Below, piece by piece: positions 1-9,917 of a stretch of DNA of 43,454 nucleotides. The position numbers were made by a program, and so were the translations under genes. The stretch is taken from NCBI GenBank assembly GCA_001567305.1, contig JYPD01000019.1, forward strand, positions 1-43,454, read 5' to 3'. The notes under the pieces are model-generated. The model did not search any database and was not told the DNA's origin. It saw only the letters and a list, made by a program, of their open reading frames with translations. This DNA comes from a candidate division WS6 bacterium OLB21 (GTDB lineage: Bacteria > Patescibacteriota > Dojkabacteria > B142 > OLB20). Within the stretch, counting starts at the first letter, position 1, and each line of letters begins with the position of its first letter.

Positions 1-101
1 TCGTAAACAGAGTACTGCAAAGCATGACCAAACTTTTTAAGGAACTTAGAGAATCTGGTTCTCCTTTTATTATCAGCGATATCGTATGTGACTAGAATCA
101 T
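1..101 (-). CDS. cas2: Cas2, N-terminal part (runs off left edge)
   Basis: Read on the minus strand from an ATG at 101, the first 33 codons begin MILVTYDIADNKRR and continue to a segment ending QYSVY. This is the first beta strand of the Cas2 ferredoxin-like fold, with the conserved aspartate of the YDI motif and the usual aromatic-rich second strand. Cas2 joins Cas1 to form the spacer-integration complex. It starts 48 bases downstream of the cas1 stop, in the normal cas4-cas1-cas2 order of type V-A loci. The rest of the gene, and probably the CRISPR array, lie to the left of the window. No frame break is visible in this part. Confidence 0.88.
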   Translation of the reverse strand, partial: MILVTYDIADNKRRTRFSKFLKKFGHALQYSVY

Positions 102-149
102 TTGTATATATATTGTTTAAAATGATATCTGTTTGGATCCATTATATGT

Positions 150-1041
150 TTATAAAAAATTCTTAATATATGTATAAATATCTTCACGATTTCTCATTAA
201 TTCTTCAAAGAACATATTAGTATATTTTCTATGGAAATCTTTCTTGATTAAGAATTCTCCATCTTTGAAATAGAAATCTTTCTCATTAATCTGACCAAGG
301 TTCCAAGCTTTTACGAGCTTATAATCAATAATTGGGCGTAAAGGTTCCATTACATCGCAAGACAATGATTTCCTAATGAAAAATGGTTTATGATAGTAAC
401 CCATATAAGTATCAAAGCCAAACAGTCTTAGTAACGAGTCAACATAGTTAAATAAAATATGTGTATCCAATATCTAACAACAAGTTTGGAATATCCTCCT
501 TTGTTCTGGGTGTTCTTCGATACCACTTCAGATTGTCAAACATCCGATTGAAATAACCCTTAGCCGCATTTCCTTCGAATCCAAGCATTGATTCTGTACT
601 TTTTGCATTTGTTATGCCGTTGATTGAAGCAATATCTGTAATAACAATTCCTGTTCTTGTCTTTTGGAGAGCATTGTATTGATTCTGGACCTTATTGAGG
701 ACCAAGTTTCTACTAATCTCTAAAGCAAATGAATCATTATGGTGATACTGTTTCTTTCTAAGGATGTAATTCCCTTCTGCTGCTGATGTGATTTCGGCAT
801 AAGTTTTTAAAGAGTCATTAAGCAGAAAAAGAGATATCCCATGTTCTCTCATCTGTTTAATCAATACACTAGTCAAACTTAATTCGCCGATATAATAGAT
901 TGCAAATATTAAGTGTGTTGAAACTTGATGAGTGAATCTATCATCTCTATATAGGCAGATATTGCTGTTCCTAAATTTGAGTTTGTTATCTAACCCTGGT
1001 CTATTACCAACATGCAGTATCTTTTTTTTCTTTGAAATCAT
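150..1041 (-). CDS. cas1: Cas1 spacer-integration nuclease, one frame change
   Basis: Cas1 is the integrase of CRISPR adaptation and works with Cas2. The N-terminal part opens with a beta-rich segment and carries GFEGNAAKGYF, holding the first metal ligand (Glu). The C-terminal part carries GYYHKPFFIRKS followed by CDVMEPLRPIID, holding the His and the acidic ligands. All three active-site positions are therefore present. The total of about 296 codons is normal for the family. The two parts lie in different frames and meet near 450-470, at a T-run just before the NYVDSLLRLFG segment, so this is either a sequencing indel or an early inactivating change. The start ATG directly abuts the cas4 stop, so the two are probably translationally coupled. 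Confidence 0.88.
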
Positions 1042-1603
1042 TTAACTGTAGCATGTAGCCTTGTCACATAATGTAATGTAAATACAGTTCGAACATTTAT
1101 TTGCTGAAACTGGTTTCGTCAACTGTGAAGGGTTATATTGTAGTATCGATTTCGTTAACAATCTCAAACTTACCTGTTCATATGCTGTCGGCAAAGGGAT
1201 TGGATACCGTTTATTGTCTATTAGTGAGTGGATGCACATTGACTTAACTTTATAACCCATTTCGGTTAAACAGACATATTGGGCATGCAGTTGGAGAATA
1301 TATCCTGCGTAGATCTTCTTCACTTTCCGTTTCCTTTCGACCAGAAGACCGGTAGATTTGTCGAAGATGTCAATCTTTCCAATTAAGTTATAGGTCTCAC
1401 TATATATTGCTGTACTCTTAAGTATGTTCTTTCTCGAGGAATACTTTTTTTGTGTCTACTGCTTCGTGAGCGATTGTACCAAGTAACTGTGGAGTGTCCT
1501 GATATAAAGACTTGTCGAAAGATTCAAATATGGCGTGCAAATATAAAGAATAGGGGCAAAAGATGAAATCATTAAGTTTAGATATCTGTATAGCTCTTAC
1601 CAT
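1042..1603 (-). CDS. cas4: Cas4 nuclease, one frame change
   Basis: Cas4 is a RecB-family iron-sulfur nuclease that trims pre-spacers and checks the PAM for Cas1-Cas2. The start MVRAIQISKLNDFIFCPYSL holds the first cluster cysteine. The middle carries GKIDIF followed by LVERKRKVKK, the RecB-type Asp and Glu-x-Lys motif. The end carries CSNCIYITLCDKATC, the remaining cysteines. At about 187 codons the size is typical. The first 55 codons are in a different frame from the rest, with the switch near 1440-1450 at a run of T. It lies between cas12a and cas1 in the same direction and is probably co-transcribed with them. Confidence 0.85.
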
Positions 1604-1676
1604 ACAGATATTATACTATAAGACACTATTATTCCGAAGCCTATAGTTGATATGTTTTTATGGAACTATTTCTGAA

Positions 1677-4600
1677 TTATTCTCTTGATGCAAAATCATC
1701 CCATTCAAGATTTGAGATATACAAATCATTCCAACTTGGTGTTGCCGACTGACCATTAACTTGCATGAAACGTTTTTACTTTTCTAATCATTACAACCCC
1801 TTTGCGTGCAATATTATAAGCACCATTTTCATCGCCATTCTTTGGTAAATGCTTCCCAAATACTTCAGCCTTTCTACTGTCAAAGAAGGGTTCAACAGGC
1901 GAGAGTATGAAATCGTTCTCATCACCATCGGAATCGACTTTTAGTGTTTCTTATTTGAACAAATAAGTCCGAAATAGTAGATTAAGCTACGGAATAATTT
2001 AGAGTTATTCTTGTCTTCTTCATCAATGTCTTTAATTTGCTTTAGTAGGTCCTTGTTTATATCTACTTCATATTCTTCTAATACCTCTTTAATGCTTATA
2101 GTGATATTGTCATAGTGTTCGTATGCACCTTTATTATTATTCAGTTTTTTATCCCATTTGTATCGTTCAACATTTGAGCAGACAGTCCAGATATGTTTCT
2201 TTGGATACTCTTTAGCTTTAGGATAGAATTTTTTTTAGATCATATGTAAATTTGAAATGGTCTTTTTGTGTCATCGTACTCAATACTATCAAAATTTAAT
2301 AGATCGATCTTTGCCATTTTTTGCATTGGTATTTTTTTAAATACAGATTTGGCCTCCAACCGGTAAGCGGATCAATCTTAGAAGTATACGCTGCTTGAGT
2401 ATAAAAAATAATACCTGTTTGTTTACCTATTTCGTCAAAACTCCTAAATGGTGAGGTAAGTTGATATGCTTTGTGAATACCGCCTAACTCAGAGCGGTTA
2501 TTATGAGTCTTGTCAGCTAGGTAATTAAGTTTCTCGATTAATCCTTTTTCCAGTTGTTGGTAAGTACTTTTTTCAAATCCACTTCGAATTTGTTTAAACC
2601 TCATATTCAAATCTTCCATAACGATTATTGCTCCATGCTTAATTGCTAGGTCAGATATTTTTTTTGACTAACAACGAAACATAACCTCGTTTTAGATCCT
2701 TTATCTTTTGAATCTCTTGCCAATCTTTACGATCTCTTTCTCTATCGACTGCCCGGTCTGATAATAGTTTCTTGAAGTCAATGCCTTTGAGGTTATTTAA
2801 TGATCCACTTTCAATTACCTCTCCATCTTGTGTAATCACTGAATAGTAGGCCAAGTGCTTTTCGCCTCTGTCAACACCAATGATGTTTATTGAATCATTA
2901 CTTGCTAAGAGCTTACACACTAGATCGTTTACCCTAGTAACTCCCTTGTTGATCCGATTAAGTGTGATTGGAACATGGAAAAAGTACTTATTTTCTGAAT
3001 ACCTTGTGTTTATTACTCTCTTATTTCCTTTTTTATCTACCCGCTCGCCCAGCTTGTCTTTGTCGGTCTTCGGTCTAAAGAACAGCTCTGCTTGACCATT
3101 TAGTTTAAAACGGTAATTATTATCAAGATTCTCTTGTGAGAATAATTCTTCAAAGTAAATTGTGTGTAAGTTCTTCGTTCCTCTGCTCTCTTTTGAGAAA
3201 TCTTTATTGTAAATTTGAAATAAATATAATTCACCTTTACTATTGCTTTCAATTATTTGACTCTCGGCAAAGGGTGTAAACCAAACCTTGTATCCTTTCT
3301 GGTTTAATTCTTTGTAGAATTCGTCAACGCTGTCATATTTTTCGGAATCTTTTATCAAAGAATAGTCAAAATATGCTGTACTTGGATAGCATTCGAGGAA
3401 CTGTTTGCAGAAATCTATCCATTTCTTTACAGCCTCTCTATGCAAAGTTTCATTTCCTCCTAACTTTAAGTACTCTTTCTGGAAGACTTTTATATAGTAT
3501 TTTTCATCGTCACTATTAACTTCACCTCTTAAAACAGATCTTGATAGATCCTCTTTAAGATAAATACGGTTGTTTATCTCGTATATTTCTTTTGTGATTT
3601 TTAATGGATTAAGTAGATCACCTATAGAAGAAGTTTTCGTTAGAACATAATCATCATCAGAGTTTTTGAAAGTGATTCGCAACCTCTTTTAATTGAGTTG
3701 TTGTCTTTGGTATGTTTGTTACTACATCCTTCACAAAATTTGTAATTCAGCAGTTCATAATGATTCGGTTCTACTTCAGCTTCTTGAGTATCTTTTGCCT
3801 TAGTAAATAATTTGTTGTAACCTTTCTTCATTATCCCTAGAAAGAACTCGTGATTTCTTCTAAGAATTACAGTTGAGTATGATGCCACCTTATTCTTATC
3901 CCAGCCATCAGCTAGAGTTGGATTGTCGAAGTTAAGCTTCCACTTTTCTTCGCTATATGGTTTTCTTGTTAAATAATTTCTAACCTTGTTATATGGTTGG
4001 ACAATTTCCTCGTATGCGTTTGCGTAAAATTCCAGATAACCAATATCTGGTTCTGTATAGAATGTATCTAACATACTGTCGTATTCAGTTAACCAATTGC
4101 GTTTTTTTTTCTAATGCAAAGTACATCGCCATCTGATAGATATGTAAAACTGAATCCAGATAGTCTTTAATAATTTTTTTTGTATCTTTATTAATTCTAA
4201 ATTCCTCTAGAAGTTTTACAAAAACTGGTTCACTCTTACTGTAATCAATTTGATTTTCTTGATCTCGCTGTTTGTTAACAATCAATGAGTCAAACTCATA
4301 CTTAAAGATGTCAACAAACTGCAACCAATTTGGTTGTCCTGCTTGTGTTGCGGAAGTACCACTCTTTTCGTAGTACCGATCTTTCCATATTTCGTTCTCA
4401 TCACCAATTGCAGTTAGAGCAGTTTTAATATCTTTTAGGGTAATGAACTGTGGAAAACGATATGTTTCTCCAACCTTATTGATACCTTCCACTGCATTTT
4501 CTTTCAGTGTATTGTAGAGCGCTTCTTCTAGTTGGCTTTTGTCGTTTGATCCATCTATGAAGAATAGTATTGAAAGCTTCTTTGCTAATTAAGATTCCAC

Positions 4601-5670
4601 CGATGTCATATTCTTCAGTACTCCTAAAGAATTTATCGAGTAGTTTGTACAGATTCTTAATTCTTATCTTTGCAGATTCATGAAAAGTTAGGAGCATATC
4701 AAATAGCTCGTTTTCGTTGTCAAGCTCATCAATAAATTTCTCCTTTTCACTAAGTAGTTGTTTATCGAGTTTCTTCAAAAATGATATCTTTTTATCACGA
4801 TTGTTTTGTCGATATTCATTAATAACTTCGTTTACACCGATAACTTTTTCACCATTTTCTAGTGTTTTCCCACCAATTAGCTCGTTATATGTATTCAAAC
4901 CCTCTTGTGTTAGGCATCGATTATAGTAAACGATACTTATTAATTGATTTGCAGCGATCTTAAGTTCTCGGTGCGGTTCTAAGATACTTCCAACATCTTG
5001 TGACTCAAATGTGAGGATATTCTCGATGAAACGATCAAGATTATGATCAATAATTCTTGTAGCTAGAGCAGTACTCGTTCCGTCAGATTTATAAAAATTC
5101 TCTCTTGTTGCAAAGAATTTTTTAAAATATCCTGTAAAACCTTTCCAACCATCGAAGATTGAAATAATCTCTCCCGTATCTTTATTAATTAACTTTGTTT
5201 CTTGATCGTCTCCATAACTTTCTTTAAGTATCTGGAAGACTTTTTCTTCAAAGAGGATATTAAGATCTGTTTTTTTTAGCTTGAGGTGGGTATATCTTTT
5301 TTCTGCCCATTTCTTACCAGTATTATTGAATGACGCTATTACTTGAGATCTTAATTCCTGCCTTGCTTTTTTTTAATTTATCGAATAGCTTTTTATCTTT
5401 TTTATTAGTTTTGTATTCTTTATAGGTTTTGAGATACTCTTCCAGCCCATCTATTTCGAAGTTGTTCAGTGATTCTTGAATAAATTCTCTATGTAGCTTG
5501 TCAAAGTAAGGTTTGGTTCTCTCATAGGCAAGCTTTCGATTTTTATCAATCTCTACAATGTTATTCTCCATTAACATGTTTTCTGTATTACCAACAGGTT
5601 TTAATTCAAATCTTAGTGTTTTTGAAAGTGGATATAGATTAGTAAAGTCACTGAAGGGGTGCTTAGACAT
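1677..5670 (-). pseudogene. cas12a: Cas12a (Cpf1) effector nuclease, multiply frameshifted
   Basis: Cas12a is the single RNA-guided effector of type V-A CRISPR. The start at 5670 gives MSKHPFSDFTNLYPLSKTLR, the canonical Cas12a N-terminus; an ATG at 5700 is an alternative. Further on are GVDRGEKHLAYYSVI (RuvC-I Asp, around 2860), MEDLNMRFK (RuvC-II Glu, around 2610), a TSPFRSFDEIGKQTGI block (around 2450), QIRNTK (Nuc-domain Arg, around 1950) and GDENGAYNIARKG (RuvC-III Asp, around 1815). The C-terminus reads EWDDFASRE. The span equals about 1,331 codons, normal for the family, so no large deletion is apparent. The reading frame changes about eleven times, roughly at 5370, 4560, 4108, 3705, 3665, 2660, 2330, 2265, 2235, 1945 and 1770, several at A or T runs. 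Every catalytic motif survives, which suggests recent decay or a locally poor assembly. Confidence 0.88.
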
Positions 5671-5779
5671 ATTAGTATCGTGAAGAATATTGCTTCCCAT
5701 TATATCATGGGAAAAAATATATAAACAAACTAAAAAAATGTTTAGGTTGGTGAGGGTAAGAATCACATTCTTAGGTCAA

Positions 5780-6679
5780 CTAAAGGCTGCGGATATGTTC
5801 AAGCATAGATTGTTTATATTCCTCAATCATTTCCTGTGGGTCTGTGTACGATATTAATCGAATGTCTTTGTTTGCCATAATATATGCTCCGATGCTTTCG
5901 CCTTTGTAGGCGCTAGGATGATCGTTTCTATAAGTAAGCACGATTCTAATCTTTAGACCTTCAAGCTCTTTAATGTTTTTTATGGCGGGATTTAGTGTAA
6001 AGCCATAGTCTTGTCCTCCTCCTGAACTGATTTTTATGACTGTGTAGCCATAGCCTCGATTACTATCTTTGTAAGTATGCGACCAGTCGGCGTGAGGAGC
6101 TCGATCTCCACGGGCAAAAACAAACATAGGTATACCGTATCTTTCCTTAAACTGATTATTGGCATTGTCCATCATTTGTCCGAGCGCACTTGTACTCCAG
6201 CACAAACCGGAACCGAAGAAATAGCCGTTTTGCGGTCTTACATATCCGTTTCTTGGATTTAAAGAAAGATAGCCGTCTGCGATGACCCGAATTCTATTAC
6301 CAGGAGCTAAGGTAGGCATGCGATTTAATTCTCTGACGCCTGCTGCGGCATTTAAGTATTTCCCCCAGTAGTAGTCATTTTTGTGCAGTGGAAGTTCGGT
6401 GAAGGCAAACTGGTAGCTCAAAGAAGGATCAATGCTTTCGCCGGCAACAGCAGGTAGGTTGTCGTCACTTGGAAATGCGTCTTCTGCAAAGATGATTCCG
6501 TTATCGCTATAGACGGCAAAGTTGTCTTTATAGGAGTCTTTCCCTTGATAAAACTGTGAGGCGATTCTTTGTCCAAGATTGAAAGTCGGACCCTGTTGAA
6601 ACAATTTAATTCGTGCAGATACCGACACAGGCTGTGCCAACAGTAAAGTAATTACTAACAGGAATTTCAGGATTTTCAT
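5780..6679 (-). CDS. Secreted VanW-like protein
   Basis: The 299-residue protein begins with a signal peptide (MKILKFLLVITLLLAQPVSVSA). Residues about 155-165 read FGSGLCWSTSALGQMM, which resembles the G-G-G-x-C-Q-x-S-T core of VanW-family proteins, and a FTLNPAI segment follows as in that family. VanW proteins are cell-envelope proteins of uncertain function, often next to peptidoglycan enzymes. A His-Asp-Trp-Ser-His segment (APHADWSH) lies about 50 residues after the cysteine. The gene stands alone between the cas locus and tRNA-Arg. The family call is tentative; secretion is well supported. Confidence 0.5.
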   Translation of the reverse strand: MKILKFLLVITLLLAQPVSVSARIKLFQQGPTFNLGQRIASQFYQGKDSYKDNFAVYSDNGIIFAEDAFPSDDNLPAVAGESIDPSLSYQFAFTELPLHKNDYYWGKYLNAAAGVRELNRMPTLAPGNRIRVIADGYLSLNPRNGYVRPQNGYFFGSGLCWSTSALGQMMDNANNQFKERYGIPMFVFARGDRAPHADWSHTYKDSNRGYGYTVIKISSGGGQDYGFTLNPAIKNIKELEGLKIRIVLTYRNDHPSAYKGESIGAYIMANKDIRLISYTDPQEMIEEYKQSMLEHIRSL

Positions 6680-6735
6680 TGATCGATACTACTCTGATAT
6701 ACAGACTAGCATAATCGCAGTGAACTTTGAATCAA

Positions 6736-6811
6736 TGGTGCGCTGAGAAGGACTCGAACCTTCAACCTACTGCTTAGAAGGCAGTTGCTCTATCCATTGA
6801 GCTATCAGCGC
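6736..6811 (-). tRNA. tRNA-Arg (anticodon TCT)
   Basis: On the minus strand the sequence folds as a cloverleaf: acceptor GCGCTGA paired with TCAGCGC, D-arm GCTC/GAGC, anticodon stem ACTGC/GCAGT with loop CTTCTAA, and T-arm GAAGG/CCTTC with TTCGAGT. The anticodon TCT reads AGA/AGG. The discriminator is A and CCA is encoded, unlike the other three tRNAs in the window. Confidence 0.95.
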
Positions 6812-6932
6812 CCAGTAACGCCACCAATTATAGCAGTAGATTAATTATTTATAAAGCCAAAAGAATTGTAATGCAGCACAATGCATAAATATTTGCATAT
6901 TCGTAATCTGGATAGTAATTAATCTAAAGAAT

Positions 6933-7619
6933 ATGCAAAAACCATTCCCAGAAATTGAAACAGCTAAGACAAATACAGACGAACTTATGCAGTGTTTTCT
7001 GCATGATTTGTCTGGTCCTTTGTCTATATTGCAAATGCAGTTAGAGCAAGCCGGTCGAGATATTACCCATGAACAGATAGTTTCGGTTAAATCGTTGTTA
7101 AGTAAAGCACAGCAAGGACTAAGTCATGTAAATCGTATGGTTGTTTCTGCCAAAACAGGAATCGATGATTCTGCCGAACTTAGCTTTTCTGCAGTTCATC
7201 AGCTTAACCAGCTCTGTGATTGGTATGGTTTGCTTGCCACAGAGCATGAAATCGACTTAATACAAGATTATCTCGACGATAAAATACTGCTTGGTAGCTC
7301 TACAATATTTAATCGCTGTCTTGCCAATGTTATTCAAAATGCCATCGAAGCTCTTGCTACCGTAAAAGGGACGAAACAAATCCTAATTGCAACAAAACGA
7401 ACGGTAAGCTCATTTATTGTAAGCATTTCCGACAATGGAATTGGAATACAGCCACATTTGTTGCCACTTTTATGTAACAAAGGTTTTTCAAATAAGGGAA
7501 CAAACCGCGGATATGGCTTATATAATGTTAAAAAACAAATGGCAAAGCATTTTAATGCAGAAATAAATATTGCTACCAATAAAAGCAAGGGAACAAAAGT
7601 CAGGTTGATCTTTCGCTAA
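6933..7619 (+). CDS. Soluble sensor histidine kinase
   Basis: The protein has 228 residues and no membrane segment. Residues about 22-40 read CFLHDLSGPLSILQMQLEQ, a HisKA-type H-box with the phospho-accepting His. The ATP-binding domain follows with NVIQNAIEAL (N box), ISDNGIGI (G1 box) and NRGYGLYNVKKQM (G2 box), ending in a short GTKVRLIF strand. It autophosphorylates and donates to a response regulator. The nearest regulator, at 9144-9823, could be its partner. The gene is convergent with the CDP-archaeol-synthase-like gene, 6 bases away. With no sensor domain, its signal may come through a protein partner. Confidence 0.85.
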   Translation: MQKPFPEIETAKTNTDELMQCFLHDLSGPLSILQMQLEQAGRDITHEQIVSVKSLLSKAQQGLSHVNRMVVSAKTGIDDSAELSFSAVHQLNQLCDWYGLLATEHEIDLIQDYLDDKILLGSSTIFNRCLANVIQNAIEALATVKGTKQILIATKRTVSSFIVSISDNGIGIQPHLLPLLCNKGFSNKGTNRGYGLYNVKKQMAKHFNAEINIATNKSKGTKVRLIFR

Positions 7620-7625
7620 AAGAAA

Positions 7626-8180
7626 CTAAATAGGACTCTCTTTAAGCTTTAGAAAGTACCCAATTACAGTAGATATCGGGTGCAGTGTAAACCAGATTAA
7701 AAATATTAGAACATACTCAAGTAGGTTCAATTGAACATAAAAAAGTGTAAAGGCTACTCCTCCGATGATATAGTCAAGCTGGTCAAACGGAAACCAGGCT
7801 TTGCCGGGAGCTACTCCTATTCTGCGTTTAAAAGAACTTTCAATTGCATCTCCCAGTAATGCGCCAAGTGCGAATAACGAGCCAAGTATAAGCGGATTTA
7901 TTTGACTGTAATCAAGGTTAATTGATTCTTTTAAGTAATCACTTTGCATGTAGATGTTTTGTTGAAGCAAGACTACAACGATGCCGACGATTATTCCTGC
8001 AATCAGTCCACGAATTGATTTGTTCTTGCCGAATAATCTGGCGCCCCCAATTTCGATGCCAAAGTCTAGGGGTGCATTAAACTTTTTTAGAAAAGGTATC
8101 TTCATGGCAATGACGGGCGCCGTATTTGCAAGACCTGCAGGAAGAAAGAACCATATTGCCGTGAGTATTGCTTCAAACAT
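7626..8180 (-). CDS. CDP-archaeol synthase-like (CarS/DUF46) membrane protein
   Basis: The 184-residue protein has about four to five membrane segments and the diagnostic cytoplasmic stretch GDAIESSFKRRIGVAPGKAW followed by FPFDQLDYIIGG. This matches the CarS/DUF46 branch of the CTP-transferase family. In archaea CarS activates unsaturated archaetidic acid with CTP to make CDP-archaeol; in bacteria the substrate is not known and may be a phosphatidate. Its ATG lies 8 bases inside the end of the upstream kinase-like gene, so the pair is translationally coupled. A role in lipid activation is inferred from the family alone. Confidence 0.78.
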   Translation of the reverse strand: MFEAILTAIWFFLPAGLANTAPVIAMKIPFLKKFNAPLDFGIEIGGARLFGKNKSIRGLIAGIIVGIVVVLLQQNIYMQSDYLKESINLDYSQINPLILGSLFALGALLGDAIESSFKRRIGVAPGKAWFPFDQLDYIIGGVAFTLFYVQLNLLEYVLIFLIWFTLHPISTVIGYFLKLKESPI

Positions 8181-9111
8181 GCTCTAGAAGATAGGAAATA
8201 TAATATTTGCAGAGTCTTTCTATTTGGCTTGGGATGATAATCCCTTTCTTAATAATATTATCTTTGGTATTCCAGAGCCATCTGGTATCAACAAATGTAA
8301 CGCGCTTACTGGAAACAATAATATTATCTGTTTTTAGAAGCCAATCAGATACTTCTTTGACCGGATATCTGGGTCTTGTGTCTGGGAGAAGATTATCCTT
8401 CATTCTCATTAACAGGATTAGATAGATGAGAATGATTAACTGATAGATCACTGCGTCGCTGAAGTCATCGTTATCAATGTTTAAGTCGTGAAGTAATTCA
8501 CCTTCAACAAATTTTTGAATAATAAAGTATGTGTCTCGGCCTTTATTTTGAGGAGATATTGACTTGCCGTAGAGTAGATATTCTTTCGGTAGAAAATTAT
8601 GGTATCGATATTTTGAGCCTAGAACCTTTTCGATGTTGTCATCAAGTTTTATCTTGAAGAACTTTTCGATTTCACTTCGATATAAAAGCAGATCGTCACG
8701 GATTCTTTTTTGCGAGCTGAAGAACAGATCACGATTTTCGTGGTAATAATAATCGTCTTTTCTAAAATAACCAAAGTATTGAACAAAAGTTAGATACATT
8801 TCGTATTGTCGGCGGATTTCATCTTCGTCTGGTAGAAATGTAAATTGAAACAGTTTGAGAACTTTTTGAGCAAGCATTGTCGGAAAGGGAAGCTTAGCAT
8901 TTTCGAACATGACAGAAATATCAATGTCCCATCTGCCTTCTTTAATTACCCATTCTGAATTTTGCAGTTTGAATGTTCTGCCTTGCAGACCCTGACCTAT
9001 TGGTTTTAGTTCGTAACCTGAAAAGATTTCTTCGATAGGTGCTTTGTGCAGCTTGTTGGCCGAATAAATAGCATATTTGCGAAATTTTTGTTCTAATTCA
9101 GATATTGCCAT
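8173..9111 (-). CDS. Protein-kinase-fold protein, coupled to CarS-like gene
   Basis: The protein has 312 residues. Residues about 33-55 contain GQGLQGRTFKL followed by WVIKEG, a glycine-rich loop and a VAIK-type lysine. FIIQKFVEGELLHDL fits a hinge region. LLKTDNIIV followed by VTFVDTRWLW fits a catalytic-loop Asn and a metal-binding Asp, but the standard HRD histidine is absent and the catalytic Asp is not clearly in register. The fold is therefore supported, the activity less so. It could phosphorylate a small molecule or lipid, or be a pseudokinase. It has its own promoter (9120-9147) and overlaps the CarS-like gene by 8 bases. Confidence 0.55.
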   Translation of the reverse strand: MAISELEQKFRKYAIYSANKLHKAPIEEIFSGYELKPIGQGLQGRTFKLQNSEWVIKEGRWDIDISVMFENAKLPFPTMLAQKVLKLFQFTFLPDEDEIRRQYEMYLTFVQYFGYFRKDDYYYHENRDLFFSSQKRIRDDLLLYRSEIEKFFKIKLDDNIEKVLGSKYRYHNFLPKEYLLYGKSISPQNKGRDTYFIIQKFVEGELLHDLNIDNDDFSDAVIYQLIILIYLILLMRMKDNLLPDTRPRYPVKEVSDWLLKTDNIIVSSKRVTFVDTRWLWNTKDNIIKKGIIIPSQIERLCKYYISYLLEHV

Positions 9112-9119
9112 GAGAGATT

Positions 9120-9147
9120 ATTATACCTCTCGTTTGATTTAGGTCAA
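9120..9147 (-). promoter_or_regulatory. Sigma-70-like promoter of the kinase-like gene, leaderless
   Basis: On the minus strand TTGACC (9147-9142) and TATAAT (9125-9120) are 16 bases apart. The ATG at 9111 follows the -10 box by 8 bases, so the transcript should start at or next to the start codon. The -35 box overlaps the stop codon of the response-regulator gene. Confidence 0.7.
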
Positions 9148-9823
9148 AGTCTGCCGTTTCTGATTTGATAGCCAATTCCATGAACGGTTTTGATGATGTC
9201 GCACTTAAATACTTTTTTTACCTTTCTACGGATGTTGCTGATGTGCACATCTATTGTTCCGCTAAAAAGGTTCTTTGTCTCCCCCAGACATTACTAAGTA
9301 TTTGGCTACGACTTACTGCTGAATTATTGTATTTGCTTAGATAATAGATTAGCTCAAACTCTCGCTTGCGAAGTGGGAGTCTGGTGCGGCCCCGTTTTAG
9401 TTCTAAGGTGTTTTGATCAAGCTGTAAATCTTGTATAAACTCGATATGGCCTTTACTGATAGGGGGCCGCACCAACAATTTATCTATTCTGGCTCGCAAT
9501 TCTTGCATCGAAAAAGGTTTGGTGACATAATCGTCTGCGCCTTCTGTCAGAGCCTTGCAAATATGTTCAATATTATCTGTGCCGCTTAGAAATATTATGG
9601 GTGTGTCATATTGAAGACTACGAATCTTTTTTAGTAATTGCAGACCAGTTTCACTTGCCATGGTATGATCTAAAATGATTAAATCAGGAAGCTGATTTTC
9701 TAAAATTCTAAGACCGCTTTTTGCGTCTGTTGCCAAATGGCAGAAATAGTCTTTATCGCCTAAATAGTGACGAATGTTTTGGATGAGCTTCAGGTCATCG
9801 TCTATAAGCAGCAGTTTATACAT
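9144..9823 (-). CDS. OmpR/PhoB-type response regulator, one frame change
   Basis: The receiver domain begins MYKLLLIDDD and has the phospho-acceptor Asp at residue 52 (LIILDHTM), a Ser (IIFLSGT) and the conserved Lys (YVTKPFS). The DNA-binding winged helix begins near LPLRKREFELIYYL and ends IDVHISNIRRKV then TVHGIGYQIRNG. The last roughly 50 codons are in a different frame from the rest, with the switch at the run of G/C near 9283-9288. The family-typical end is intact after the switch, so a base-calling indel is likely. The ATG at 9823 is preferred over an upstream TTG. The partner may be the kinase at 6933-7619. Confidence 0.85.
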
Positions 9824-9917
9824 ATTATTCAAATAAAGAATTAATTATTCGTTTTTTCTTTTGCTTGTATTTTATTCTTTGTTCGTGGTAACAAGCATTG
9901 TGATCTAATACAAATTT

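Noticed and set aside
1677-5670. Recoded stop codons or an alternative genetic code as the cause of the broken genes
   Set aside because: The breaks are frame changes, not in-frame TGA or TAG codons, and intact genes such as rplS end in TGA.
1-5800. A CRISPR array inside the window
   Set aside because: No repeated unit of type V-A kind (ending in a TTTCTAC...GTAGAT hairpin) is seen; the array is probably to the left of cas2.
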